DNA of 64,000 nucleotides from Bacillota bacterium (GCA_023388055.1 JAEWGW010000023.1:62001-126000), one strand, 5' to 3'. Shown: positions 25,860-35,165, counted from the stretch's first letter. Program-made: numbers and translations. The notes: generated by a model from the sequence alone, not told the origin.

Positions 25860-26813
25860 CTATTGTTCGAACACGGATAAAAACCGGCCCACCGCCCGCT
25901 CCTCCCTGACATTCACCGCCACCGAAATTTCGCTGCCTACTTTGGGGATCGGCCGCAGATCGGCCACCACCATACCTGCACAGAGACTGCTTTCGCAGTC
26001 CACCCGGACGTGCATGGGACGGTATTCCAGCAGCTCGGGATGGACAGCGGAGATTACCGCCAACGGATCATGGAGGGGAGCACTGTCCATAAAAAAGTTG
26101 CTGCGCCGGTAGAAGTCAAAATAATGCTCCAGACTCTCCTGCATAAACCGGACCACCGGCCGAGCCGCCTCCGGAGCCTTGCGCTGCAGCAGCTCCAGAT
26201 GACTGCGGGTGATCCGGGTGCGGAGGGTGACATCCAGCCCGATCATCGTAAGCGGCAATCCTGCGGTGAACACCCGGTCTGCCGCCTCCGGGTCCCCCCA
26301 CAGATTGGCCTCGGCCACCGGCGACACATTCCCCGGCGCAAATACTGTTCCACCCATCACCACCACCCGTTTCAGCAGAGTGGGCAGCTGGGGCTCCAGC
26401 TCCAACGCCAGAGCCAGATTGGTCAAGCGGCCCATCGTCACCAGAGTCAGCTGACCGGGATTCTCGCGGGCCAAACGGCAGATCAGCTCCGGCCCCGGCT
26501 CCTCCACCGGCTGCTGCTTGGCGGCGGGCAATTCCACTCCGCCCAGCCCGTTATTGCCGTGCACATGCACAGCATACTCCCGCTGGGGACGGACCAGCGG
26601 CTTACGGGCCCCGAGAGCCACGGGGATTCTGCGCTCCGGGGCCGCCAGCTCCAACAGCCGCAGCGTATTCTCTGCGGATTGTTCCGTAGCGATATTGCCG
26701 AAGCAGGTGCTGATCGCCTCCAATTGGATATGCGGGGAGCGGAGCGCGAATAAAATGGCTAACGCATCGTCAATGCCCGTATCGGCATCGATAATCATGC
26801 GGGTTGGCTGCAT
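25860..26813 (-). CDS. Inosine-uridine-type nucleoside hydrolase
   Basis: 317 residues from the ATG at 26813 (AGGAGG 8 nt upstream). It hydrolyses the N-glycosidic bond of ribonucleosides to ribose and a base. The calcium-binding N-terminal motif reads IIDADTGIDDALA (canonical DTDPGxDDA, with one proline replaced by threonine). Also seen: HGNNGLGG, LVTMGRLTNLALAL, VVMGGTV, EANLWGDPEAADRVF, and the late HDPLAV with the last metal Asp. Specificity for purine or pyrimidine cannot be read out. No transporter or ribokinase is nearby. Confidence 0.9.
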   Translation of the reverse strand: MQPTRMIIDADTGIDDALAILFALRSPHIQLEAISTCFGNIATEQSAENTLRLLELAAPERRIPVALGARKPLVRPQREYAVHVHGNNGLGGVELPAAKQQPVEEPGPELICRLARENPGQLTLVTMGRLTNLALALELEPQLPTLLKRVVVMGGTVFAPGNVSPVAEANLWGDPEAADRVFTAGLPLTMIGLDVTLRTRITRSHLELLQRKAPEAARPVVRFMQESLEHYFDFYRRSNFFMDSAPLHDPLAVISAVHPELLEYRPMHVRVDCESSLCAGMVVADLRPIPKVGSEISVAVNVREERAVGRFLSVFEQ

Positions 26814-27312
26814 GTTGGTTTCCTCCTGTATATTGTATATTTCCATTTGTCTGGTGACAAAAAATGTTCTCCGTTTCCGGCACCGTTGAGCTTCCGGCAG
26901 AGATCCCTCAAGGGGTATTTGTGTTCTTCACATTCTACTACCGAGAAGGAGAAGCCGTCTATGCCTGGTGACGGGCAGCTGCACATTTGCCCCCGCCGGC
27001 GCCAAATCCCAGGATATTGCCAACCTTACCGGTAGTATTAGCTTTTCCACCATATCCCAATACGGCTCTGAATTGGATCCCCGCGCGTACCGCTTCGACG
27101 GACTTGTGGGCTGCCCGCGACAAAAAAGCTATCCCGGACGCCACGCGTATGGCGGAGGGACAGCTTTTTTTGAGGTTGTTCGAAGGAATCGTTGTGCATG
27201 CACCGGTTCGTTCAATGGGTTTCGGCGTCGCTCCTCACAGGAGCCCAGTCAGGACCGGATGGACGGTCCGATTCCGGCTCTGGCCAGGGAGCATAGGGTG
27301 GGCGCCGTTTGA
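26814..27312. other. 499-bp gap with a strong hairpin and no recognised gene
   Basis: No gene was recognised. A 24-codon reading frame at 26961-27035 (MPGDGQLHICPRRRQIPGYC...) has an excellent AAGGAG 9 nt before its ATG, so a small peptide or a decayed gene start is possible. The clearest element is the terminator hairpin at 27122-27171. Confidence 0.4.
27122..27171. terminator. Bidirectional terminator past the DUF5107/TPR gene
   Basis: AAAAAAGCT-A-TCCC pairs with GGGA-C-AGCTTTTTT, and an inner stem ACGCCA...TGGCG extends it; T-runs occur on both strands. It lies about 145 bp past the stop of the minus-strand gene, and could also end a short plus-strand transcript from 26.96 kb. Confidence 0.8.
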
Positions 27313-30300
27313 TTAACGGACAGAGCAGCCCCCGTCAGGCAGAAACAACCGGGCGGTATGGGCAGGCTCCAGCTCCAGCGCTTGGCCCAGCTCAGTAGCT
27401 GCCGCCTCCCGCTGGCCCTGGCCCAGATAACCCAGGCCCGTCATAAAGCGGCAGTGAATCACATTGCGCCGGTCCAGATCGTCGTCGAACACCAGGAAGT
27501 CCGGCAGGGAAACGGCGAAGTAGTCGATCTGGACCTCATCGGCCAGATGCTCCTGGCCGTATTCCACCAGGCGGCGGAATCGCGCGGCGCTCTCCTCCGG
27601 GCGGCCCGACTCGGCCAAGGCCAGCCCCTGGTAGTAGATCATCTCCGGCGGCTGGTCATTATAGAACATGGCGCCGGCCGGTTCGGCAATGCCCAGGGAA
27701 GCCAGGCCGAATTCGGCAGCCGCTTCACCGGGTTGGCCCAGTGCCTGATGGCACAGCCCCAGGTAATAGTGGATGTGGTTGTCCATGGTTCCCGTCAGCT
27801 TGCCCTCACCCAGATTCTCCGGATAGGTGAGTGCCTTCTCCAGGGAAGCCTTGGCTTCAACAGCGCGGCCTGCGGCCAGGTCCCGCTTGGCCAGCTCCAG
27901 CAGCGCCAGCACATATTGGCCGGGGGCCTTGCCTTCGCCACCCTCCCAGGGATGGAAGCAGCGGGCCTGCAGAAGCTCCAGCGCCTCCTCGTGCTGCCCC
28001 AGCAGATTATGGAGCGTCACCAGCTCCACGTACATGTCGTCGCGGAGCTCCACCAGAGGCATGTGGCGCTGCAGCCGGGTTAGCCGCTCCGCAGGGGCGG
28101 TGCCCAGCTTCTTGTGCAGCTGGTCCAGCTCGAAGAGCACCCGGGCGTCGGAGGCGTTAAGACGGAACGCCTCCTCCAGGGAAGCCAGGGCCTCCGCAGA
28201 GCGGCCCAGCTTGTTGTAATACGCCAGCGCCAGATTCCGGTGGACGGTAGGGAAGTCCGGGCCGGCTTGCCGGGACCGCTCCCAGCATACCACCGCCTCC
28301 ATATGGCGCTTCCGGTCGTAATAGAGGCAGCCGAGGTAATAGGCGGCCCGGGCATCCCCCGGCGCTTCCGACACCGCAGCTTCGAGCACCTCCTGCTCGA
28401 AGGCGGTGTTGGGGAAGCAGTAGTCGGCAGGCGCAGCCGCCGCCAAGGCCAGCTCAGCATCGGCCAAGGTTCTGTCGCCGTTTTGGCGGTACAGCCACGC
28501 CAGGGCGTAATGAGCCATGGGGTAGCGGCTCACGCCGTCGGCGGGGGTATACAGGCGGAGCACACGGATGGCCTCCGCCCATAGGCCGCAGTCGGCGTAG
28601 TCCGCCGCCAGAGCCAGGTAGTTATGCGGCTCCCCGCGCATAAAGCCGCGCAGCTCTGCTGCCGCCGCAGCCGTGCCGGCGGCGTCCTTCGCCAGCAGCG
28701 CCAGCTCATGCCTGGCGCCGAAGTCTGCGGTATCCGCCCCCAGCGTCTCCGCTGCGGATACCACTGCTTCTTCCAGCCGCCCCAGCTTGCGCAGCAGGGC
28801 GGTACGGAGAAGCCGCGCCTGGAAGTGGCGGCTGTTGCGCAGAAGCGCGCGCCCGACCAGCTCCAGCGCCTCCTCAGCCTGCCCCCGGCGGCAGGCGATC
28901 TGGGCCAGGGCGAAGTAGCCGCTGTCCTGCCAGGCGGCATTCCAGATCGCCTTGTAGAAAACGTTCCACGCCCCGTCCAGCTTGCCCTGCCGCTTCAGAG
29001 CCATGCCCAGGTGAAACAAGGCTTCGCCGTCGGCCGGGTTGGGATTGTGGCGGGTTATAGTCTCTGCAGCCTGGCGCAGATATCCCTCCGCCTTACCGTA
29101 TTCCCCCCGCCGCAGAAGCAAGAGCCCATAGCCCAGATTCAGCCGGATGTCCGCCGGAGCGCGGCGCAGCCCCTCCAGGTAATACAGCTCCGGCTCCCGG
29201 GTGGCGTGACGGTACTGCTCCAGATGCACTGCCGCCAGGTACAAGGCCTCCACCGTGGCCAATTCCTCCGGCGCACCGATGGGTTTGGCCGGCTCCGGCA
29301 GGTCCTCTTCCACAGGCGCCGCAGTTTTGTACCGGAGGAGCGGCTTACCCTCTGCCGTTCCCAATGCCAAAGTCAACTGATGGAGAGCGATACCCCCGGG
29401 AAGCGGCACCCGGCAGCGGAAGATCTCTGTTGGTGACAAATGCGTACGCTCCGACAGGTAGACCTGTCCGTCCTCCCCGGTCAGGGTCACATAGGCACCC
29501 GGAAAACAGGAGGTAGCGTACACCTGCACTGTCACTCCATTCGCCACTGCCGCACCGGAACGGCCAGCCCCCGCTTCTACTCCAGCTTCCGCTTTTGTCC
29601 CCGAGTTCTTCTCCGCTGCAGCAGCCACCGCTGCCACCCAAGGCTCCAGGCTTACAGCCACATCCAGATTGGCCTCCCGGACCACCCCGATTTCCTTATA
29701 CGGCATAAAGTATTGCTTGAAAGTTTTCTCCTCATAGGGCGCCAGCCAGGAGAAGTCCGGCTGATTGTCCGTATAAACGCCGGTCATCAGTTCAATGTAA
29801 GGCCCGTCCTCATCCGTCAAATTACGGTCCCAAGCCTGGCCGAAATCTCCGTTGCCCCAGGTCCACTGCTTTTTGCCCGGAGAGATATGATGGTTGGCAA
29901 TATGGAGAATACCCGCTTGTTTCCCGTGATCGTACCCGCCCACAAAATCATGCTCCGACCGGTACGCCATATAGGAGGTAGGCACCGGAATATTCTTGTA
30001 CCGGGAAATATCCACTCCCGCGGAATAGTCCATCTTGTAATACACCCCGTTGGCAATGGGAAACCGGGACACATCCCGTTTGCCGTGGTCCATCACCGCA
30101 TGGACATCTGGCGGAAAAACCGATTGGGTATAATCGTTAACCGCCACCGCCGGATTAGCCCACCACAAGAAGGTCTGGGGCAGACTGGTCCGGTTGTACA
30201 GCTTCCCGTGTATCTCCAGGTACGCCTTGCCCGGATACAGGGTGAAGCCCGCTTCCCCCTTGGTCCCGTACATACGGTCGATCTCGCTGCACCATACAGT

Positions 30301-30759
30301 GGCGCTGCCGTCATTGTTTTGGGTAAGCCGGTATTCCACCGGTCCGAAGGTGTTGGGCCGGTGATGCTGCGGCCAGTTAAACTCGATGCCACCGGAAATC
30401 CAGGGTCCCGTCAGCCCCACCAGGGCAGGTTTAATCACGCGGTTATAATAAACGAAGTCGTAGTTGTTGGTTTTGTCCAGCGCCCGGTAGATGCGCCCGC
30501 CCAGCTCCGGCATGACGGCGATGAGGAGATATTCGTTCTCCAGATAGACCAGTCGGTACGGACGGTCCTCCTTGGTATCCTCAATCCGGTCAATCACCGG
30601 GTGGGGATATACCTTCCCCGAGCTGCCCTGATATATCCGCTTTTCCAGGAACATCGGATTCTTGTCCGGCTCTCCCGTTCCGTAGGTGGGAATATGAACG
30701 GTTTCCTCCCAAATTTTTACTTTCCGTTCCTGCCCAGTTCCCTTCTTTTTCTCCTCCAT
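27313..30759 (-). CDS. DUF5107 domain protein with long TPR tail
   Basis: 1148 residues from the ATG at 30759 (GGAG 7 nt upstream). The N-terminal 380 residues look like a DUF5107 domain, related to galactose-mutarotase-like folds: MPELGGRIYRALDKTNNYDF, GLTGPWISGGIEFNWPQHHRP, LEIHGKLYNRTSLPQTFLWW and HHISPGKKQWTWGNG. After a variable beta-rich region (about 400-520), some 15 tetratricopeptide-like helical pairs run to the C-terminus (e.g. YGKAEGYLRQAAETITRHNP, EEALELVGRALLRNSRHFQA). No signal peptide, so it is cytosolic. It is divergent from an AraC regulator and near ThuA and SDR genes, so a carbohydrate role is likely. The reaction is unknown. Confidence 0.85.
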   Translation of the reverse strand: MEEKKKGTGQERKVKIWEETVHIPTYGTGEPDKNPMFLEKRIYQGSSGKVYPHPVIDRIEDTKEDRPYRLVYLENEYLLIAVMPELGGRIYRALDKTNNYDFVYYNRVIKPALVGLTGPWISGGIEFNWPQHHRPNTFGPVEYRLTQNNDGSATVWCSEIDRMYGTKGEAGFTLYPGKAYLEIHGKLYNRTSLPQTFLWWANPAVAVNDYTQSVFPPDVHAVMDHGKRDVSRFPIANGVYYKMDYSAGVDISRYKNIPVPTSYMAYRSEHDFVGGYDHGKQAGILHIANHHISPGKKQWTWGNGDFGQAWDRNLTDEDGPYIELMTGVYTDNQPDFSWLAPYEEKTFKQYFMPYKEIGVVREANLDVAVSLEPWVAAVAAAAEKNSGTKAEAGVEAGAGRSGAAVANGVTVQVYATSCFPGAYVTLTGEDGQVYLSERTHLSPTEIFRCRVPLPGGIALHQLTLALGTAEGKPLLRYKTAAPVEEDLPEPAKPIGAPEELATVEALYLAAVHLEQYRHATREPELYYLEGLRRAPADIRLNLGYGLLLLRRGEYGKAEGYLRQAAETITRHNPNPADGEALFHLGMALKRQGKLDGAWNVFYKAIWNAAWQDSGYFALAQIACRRGQAEEALELVGRALLRNSRHFQARLLRTALLRKLGRLEEAVVSAAETLGADTADFGARHELALLAKDAAGTAAAAAELRGFMRGEPHNYLALAADYADCGLWAEAIRVLRLYTPADGVSRYPMAHYALAWLYRQNGDRTLADAELALAAAAPADYCFPNTAFEQEVLEAAVSEAPGDARAAYYLGCLYYDRKRHMEAVVCWERSRQAGPDFPTVHRNLALAYYNKLGRSAEALASLEEAFRLNASDARVLFELDQLHKKLGTAPAERLTRLQRHMPLVELRDDMYVELVTLHNLLGQHEEALELLQARCFHPWEGGEGKAPGQYVLALLELAKRDLAAGRAVEAKASLEKALTYPENLGEGKLTGTMDNHIHYYLGLCHQALGQPGEAAAEFGLASLGIAEPAGAMFYNDQPPEMIYYQGLALAESGRPEESAARFRRLVEYGQEHLADEVQIDYFAVSLPDFLVFDDDLDRRNVIHCRFMTGLGYLGQGQREAAATELGQALELEPAHTARLFLPDGGCSVR

Positions 30760-30905
30760 GCCCATTCTCCTTCCAATCGACTTACACCGGTATCACCGGC
30801 GCTGATGATACCCCAAGTCTATCCCGCCGCCACCTCCAAGCCAATGCATCATGTAAGGATAAGGATGGATCATATCCGGTTTTCCCTCACCTCCAAACCC
30901 TTGTA

Positions 30906-30935
30906 TTGACAAGAACAATAACGTTTGTTCATAAT
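30906..30935 (+). promoter_or_regulatory. Promoter of AraC gene with inverted repeat in spacer
   Basis: TTGACA (30906-30911) and CATAAT (30930-30935) are 18 nt apart. The spacer contains GAACAA-N6-TTGTTC, a likely operator. The predicted start point coincides with the ATG at 30942, and no ribosome binding site is visible, so the mRNA may be leaderless. Confidence 0.6.
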
Positions 30936-30941
30936 AATCTT

Positions 30942-31835
30942 ATGAAAACCGACCCTATTCAAAAAATGGAGGGTTTCGCCTCCCAAAAGCTGATTGTCAT
31001 TCCTCCGGCTTTTCTGGAGGAGCATGGGGAGCATCCGCTGATCCTGCCCTTGTACGCCACCGATATCGGCTATTTCCCGAAGGCGCGTTACCATAACCGC
31101 ACCCGGCCGGAGGGCTGCGGAGCGTATATTGTGATGCTCTGCGAGGAGGGCTCCGGCTGGTACCGTATCGGCAGCGGCAAGGTACAGAGTGTAGAGCGTG
31201 GCCAGCTGTTTATTCTGCCGCCGGATACGGGACATGCCTACGGAGCATCGGCGGAGAATCCCTGGAGCATATTCTGGGTTCATGTGATGGGCAGCGAAGC
31301 TCCTGCATTTTTCGGAGCGGCCGATTCTGGGGGCAATCCCGTGCCGGTAGGTTATGAGAAGGCCGTCAAGCTGGCCGGACTGTTCAACGAATGCACCGAT
31401 ATTCTGCTGAAGGGCATTACCGCAGACCACATGGTTTACGTCTCCCAGACCCTGCGCCATCTCTTGGGGGTAGCATGTTTTCTCCACGGAGGACTGCAGC
31501 CGGGAAGCGAACGCGGACAGATGATCGAGGAATCGGTACAGCTGATGAATGACCGTGTAGGCTCCACCCTGACCCTGAAGGAGCTGTCGGAGGCGGCGCG
31601 GCTGTCGGTGCCCCATTACGTGCAGCTGTTCAAAACCCGCACAGGCTACACCCCTATTGATTTTTATCTGAAGCTCAAAATTCAGCGTGCCTGCCAATAC
31701 CTGGACATGACAGACCTGACCCTGAAGCAGATTGCCGGACAGGTGGGGTTTTCCGACCCCTATTATTTCTCCCGGATGTTCCGGAAGATTGTGGGCATGG
31801 CCCCCTCCGATTACCGCAAAACCAAAAAAGGCTGA
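30942..31835 (+). CDS. AraC-family transcriptional regulator
   Basis: 297 residues from the ATG at 30942. The N-terminal cupin-like sugar-sensing domain includes YHNRTRPEGCGAYIVMLCEEGSGWY and LFILPPDTGHAYGASAENPWSIFWVH. The C-terminal double helix-turn-helix reads LTLKELSEAARLSVPHYVQLFK and LTLKQIAGQVGFSDPYYFSRMFRK, ending MAPSDYRK. It probably activates the divergent DUF5107/TPR gene in response to a sugar. The start is unusual: no Shine-Dalgarno is present and the promoter is very close. Confidence 0.9.
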   Translation: MKTDPIQKMEGFASQKLIVIPPAFLEEHGEHPLILPLYATDIGYFPKARYHNRTRPEGCGAYIVMLCEEGSGWYRIGSGKVQSVERGQLFILPPDTGHAYGASAENPWSIFWVHVMGSEAPAFFGAADSGGNPVPVGYEKAVKLAGLFNECTDILLKGITADHMVYVSQTLRHLLGVACFLHGGLQPGSERGQMIEESVQLMNDRVGSTLTLKELSEAARLSVPHYVQLFKTRTGYTPIDFYLKLKIQRACQYLDMTDLTLKQIAGQVGFSDPYYFSRMFRKIVGMAPSDYRKTKKG

Positions 31836-31859
31836 GCTCGTAGGAGCCTAGCCTTTTTC
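31824..31859. terminator. Bidirectional terminator overlapping the AraC stop
   Basis: AAAAAAGGCT and AGCCTTTTT form the stem. The left arm covers the last codons and TGA of the AraC gene; T-runs occur on both strands. It serves the convergent ThuA-like gene too. Confidence 0.85.
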
Positions 31860-31867
31860 GTTTGAGC

Positions 31868-32506
31868 TTATAGCTTGCCAGCCGCCCATAAGGCCGCCTG
31901 CCGGACCCAGCGGGAATACTCCTCATGCTGGAAGCTGGGCAGATGATGGCCCGGCGCCAGAACCGCCACCCGGCCCAAGCCATAGGGACGGATCCAGGCA
32001 GCCGGATACTCTCCGCCCTCGTGCCGGTAGGTTAGCAGCACCTGAACCTTCGCCAGCGGGTCCATGTCATAACGGTATGGCTCCTCATCCAGGGTAAAAC
32101 CCGGCAGTCCGGATGATAGAGGATGCGCCGCGCCCTCCTCCGTCACTTGGAACTCCAGCTCCGCATAGGGCGGATGCCCCGTAAAGTATGCTCCAGCCAA
32201 TTGGGCCAGCTCAGGTGCCGCCTGCAGGCTCATGCCGTTATGGAGCACCAGAAGGCCTCCACCTTGAGCAACATAACCGAGAAGACCGGCAATTTCCTCT
32301 GGAGCCGCCGGGGTTTTCCAGCTGTCCGTATAGGACACGACCAGCTGGTAAGCAATGATGCTCTCCTTGCGCAGCGCGGCAGTGCCCACCTCCGGGGTCA
32401 CCTGGAAATCGTCTCCCCATATTTCCGCCAGACGCTCCTGCACCGCCTTCAGCGGATGATAAGGGGCGGATTCATTATGTCCCACCAGTAACGTGCGAAT
32501 AGACAT
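31868..32506 (-). CDS. ThuA-like domain protein
   Basis: 212 residues with GAGGAG 9 nt before the ATG. The fold is the glutamine-amidotransferase-like (class I GAT/ThuA) type: LLVGHNESAPYHPLKAVQERL, YQLVVSYTDSW, GYVAQGGGLLVLHNGMSLQAAPEL, GRVAVLAPGHHLPSF near the end. ThuA-like proteins accompany sugar-oxidation and trehalose/sucrose loci; the catalytic Cys of true amidotransferases is absent and their chemistry is unclear. It is followed within 30 bp by nothing on the same strand; the SDR gene is 29 bp upstream, so the two probably form an operon. Confidence 0.82.
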   Translation of the reverse strand: MSIRTLLVGHNESAPYHPLKAVQERLAEIWGDDFQVTPEVGTAALRKESIIAYQLVVSYTDSWKTPAAPEEIAGLLGYVAQGGGLLVLHNGMSLQAAPELAQLAGAYFTGHPPYAELEFQVTEEGAAHPLSSGLPGFTLDEEPYRYDMDPLAKVQVLLTYRHEGGEYPAAWIRPYGLGRVAVLAPGHHLPSFQHEEYSRWVRQAALWAAGKL

Positions 32507-32535
32507 GTTCGCCTGTCTCCTCTCATTTCGGTTCT

Positions 32536-33267
32536 TTACCAGGGCAGCACCTGTCCCGAATAATCCAGCAATGCCAATGTCTCTCCGGCATAATCCGGAG
32601 CCAGCCGCTTGTCCACCAGGCTGAGAATAGCCCCGGCAGATTCCTTCGGTGATAATTTCCCCGCCTCATCCAGTTTTCCCTGCATAAATGTTTGTACATG
32701 CCCGGGATGAATCACCATCACCCTGCCGCCTTTGGGCGAGAGCTGGTTATGGATCAGCTTGGACTGCATGTTCAAGGCCGCCTTGGACATGCAGTAGGCG
32801 TACCAGGAGTTCCGCCAGCAGTCTCCGATGCTTCCCGCCTCCGAGGAGATGTTCACAATGAGCTTATCCCGGCTGTTCATCAGAAGGGGCACGAACCGGT
32901 TGGACATCCTTAGGGACCCAAGGGTGTTTACCGAAAAAACCTGCTCCATTTCGCCAAAATTCAGCTCATCCTCCACAGTGGCGGTGATATTACCCAGGAT
33001 AGCTGCATTATTAACTAATATATCCAATGTTCCGGTTTCTTTCTGTACCTGTTCATACGCTTGTTCCACACTAGTGGCGCTGGCAATGTCCAGCGTCAGG
33101 AAGCGGAGACGGTCGTTATACGCTTTCTCCAATTCTCTATGTGCCTCGTTCTTCTCCCCGAGAAGACCGGCAAAAACCATATATCCCCGCTCCAATAACC
33201 CCCTGGCAAGAGCCAGTCCAAGCCCTCTGTCCGTGCCGCTTACCAGCGCCCATCGTTGTTGCTCCAT
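32536..33267 (-). CDS. Short-chain dehydrogenase/reductase
   Basis: 243 residues from the ATG at 33267 (AGGAG 7 nt upstream). NAD(P)-dependent oxidoreductase of the classical SDR type. Dinucleotide motif SGTDRGLGLALARGL (TGxxxGxG form), structural LDILVNNAAI, catalytic Ser in VNISSEAGSIG, and Tyr-xxx-Lys in AYCMSKAALNMQS. The substrate is not predictable. It runs in the same direction as the ThuA-like gene with a 29-bp gap, suggesting cotranscription. Confidence 0.92.
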   Translation of the reverse strand: MEQQRWALVSGTDRGLGLALARGLLERGYMVFAGLLGEKNEAHRELEKAYNDRLRFLTLDIASATSVEQAYEQVQKETGTLDILVNNAAILGNITATVEDELNFGEMEQVFSVNTLGSLRMSNRFVPLLMNSRDKLIVNISSEAGSIGDCWRNSWYAYCMSKAALNMQSKLIHNQLSPKGGRVMVIHPGHVQTFMQGKLDEAGKLSPKESAGAILSLVDKRLAPDYAGETLALLDYSGQVLPW

Positions 33268-33353
33268 ACCGCAGCTCCTCATTCCCTTCCAATTCATTCG
33301 TCCTGCCAAGGTGCTTGTCTTTGCTTTAAGTTTACGCTTTCATGGCCGCCCCA

Positions 33354-34104
33354 TCAAATAAAAGGTCGCCGTTCAAGGACTTTATTCAAAACACGTTCAA
33401 CTCCAACTTGCTCTGGCATAAAGGATTGGACAATAGCAAGGGCGCATACGGCACCGCACAGGATATGCAGGTCCGGAAAAAAATCCTCTCCCTGCCGGGC
33501 GGTCCGCTCAGCAAGGAATTTCAGGAAGCGTCCGCCGATTTCCTCATTCATCCGTTTCAGTTCCTGCCCCTCTGCGCCATAGACCGCTTACCGGGTCAGC
33601 CTCCTGCCACAGCCACTCAAAGTACCAGTCCTCCCAAGCAGTATCGGCTTCCCCGCTCAAAACCATGGCAGCATAGATACCGGCACCTTTTTGGGAATCC
33701 AGCCACGGCTCCCTGCGCCAGTCCAGCCCGTCCAGAAACCGGTGCAATTCCTGATGGGACCGGAGGCCGCGCAATCCCTCCAAGGGTCGAAGCGGTTTGG
33801 CATCCAATAGCTCCATGGCCGAAATAGCAAAGGCCGTGGCATGGATAGGATGGTGCCCGGCTCCCGTGAATAAACCGTCCTCCCTGTCCTGAAAGCTTTG
33901 CAGTCTCTCCACCAGTTGTTGTCTCCCATCCTGCTCACGCGGCAGTTCTCCAATGGTGTACTGAATAATAGCGGCATCTGAGGTCCCGTACAGCTCGGCC
34001 TGAGGCGCATCAAGCAGCCAGCGGCGGTACCCGCCTTCCTCCACTGCCCGGTGGGCTTCCAGTGAAGTATGTACTTTTGCCAAAAAAGATTCCATGTTTA
34101 TCAT
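33354..34104 (-). pseudogene. Interrupted gene, frame break with probable internal deletion
   Basis: A 186-codon frame starts at the ATG at 34104 (GGAGGGG 6 nt upstream) and stops at 33544. A second frame, overlapping it by 8 bp (ATGAATGA), runs 33551-33354 for 65 codons and ends DLHILCGAVCALAIVQ...RRPFI. The first part (LFTGAGHHPIHATAFAISAMELLDAKPLRPL) looks like an alpha/alpha-barrel protein. The second part has the look of the C-terminus of the same sort of protein, with about 100 residues of middle missing. From memory, Paenibacillus proteins of about 330 residues end with a similar DLH-LFGAVCALA...RRPFI tail. Alternatively the two frames are translationally coupled small genes. Function unknown. 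Confidence 0.5.
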
Positions 34105-34271
34105 TCCATTCCCCTCCCATACCGTCCATATTAGACCAACCGCGCGTGCTCAGCTATAAGCCAATGGAAGATTGTTATGGCATAATGTCACTTGAACCGC
34201 AGGGCCTTTCGGATACCCGTCCAGGTAGTGTATACTTAAAGAATATCTACAGGACGAAAGGATGGCCCGCT

Positions 34272-35111
34272 GTGAACCATCGTTCCTCTGAAAAACAATT
34301 TATCGGCGAGGCATTCTCCATCCAGCAGCTGCGAAAGCTCGGCTTTGACAAGATGGCACGTCCCCACTCCCATACCTGCTACGAGCTGTATTATCTCCTG
34401 CATGGAGAACGTGTTTACTTTATGAACGGCAATGTTTATGTAGCCCGCAAGGGCGACCTGATGCTGGTCATGCCGGGAGACCTGCACTCCACCTCCAGCT
34501 CCCAGGTTGAGGAGTTCGAGCGGGTGCTTCTCCATTTCTCACCGGAATTCCTTTCCGGAGATGACCTGTCAATTTTGGAGCAAGCACCTTTTTTGGAATC
34601 GGGAATGATTCATCTGCCCCTGAAGGAGCAGCCGGAGCTGGAAAGACTGCTTTTGACCATGCTGGCCGAATGTCAGGAACACCACAATTTTTATGAGACC
34701 TTTGTCAGACAGCTGTTGACCGAATTCCTTATCCGTGTGCACCGCACCGCTCTAGGGGCCGACGATATGCCGCAGCCCCGTCATCCCATGCACCAAAAGA
34801 TTTCGGAAATTTCCGCCTATATTCACGAGCATTACCGGGAGCCGTTGACGCTGGAGGAGCTTTCCCGCCAGTTTTACATCAGTCCGGCTTATCTCAGCCG
34901 GGTATTCCTCAAGCTGACAGGCTTCCATCTGAGCGAATACATCCGGGTGGTCCGGGTCAGGGAAGCCCAGAATATGCTACGCAATACCCGGGAGAAGATC
35001 CAGCTGATTGCCGAGCAGGTCGGCTTCGAGCATGTTTCCCATTTTAACAAAACCTTCAAAAGCATTACCGGCTCCTCCCCGCTCCATTACCGGAAGCAGC
35101 ATAGGATGTAG
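34272..35111 (+). CDS. AraC-family regulator with cupin sensor domain
   Basis: 279 residues from a GTG at 34272 (AAAGG 10 nt upstream). A -10 TATACT with extended TG lies about 40 nt before it, which argues against the longer in-frame ORF from 34062 that overlaps the divergent gene. N-terminal cupin: MARPHSHTCYELYYLLHGER, YVARKGDLMLVMPGDLHS. C-terminal HTH pair: LTLEELSRQFYISPAYLSRVFLK and IQLIAEQVGFEHVSHFNKTFKS, ending SPLHYRK. It is probably a sugar-responsive activator; the divergent broken gene may have been its target. Confidence 0.9.
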   Translation: MNHRSSEKQFIGEAFSIQQLRKLGFDKMARPHSHTCYELYYLLHGERVYFMNGNVYVARKGDLMLVMPGDLHSTSSSQVEEFERVLLHFSPEFLSGDDLSILEQAPFLESGMIHLPLKEQPELERLLLTMLAECQEHHNFYETFVRQLLTEFLIRVHRTALGADDMPQPRHPMHQKISEISAYIHEHYREPLTLEELSRQFYISPAYLSRVFLKLTGFHLSEYIRVVRVREAQNMLRNTREKIQLIAEQVGFEHVSHFNKTFKSITGSSPLHYRKQHRM

Positions 35112-35130
35112 CGGCTGGGTACAAACACTG

Positions 35131-35165
35131 AACAAACCGTCTCCGGCGTTGGGGGCGGTTTGTTT
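35131..35165 (+). terminator. Intrinsic terminator of AraC gene
   Basis: AACAAACCG (35131-35139) pairs with CGGTTTGTT (35156-35164), with inner CTCC/GGGG pairing, and is followed by TT-rich sequence. Confidence 0.65.
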
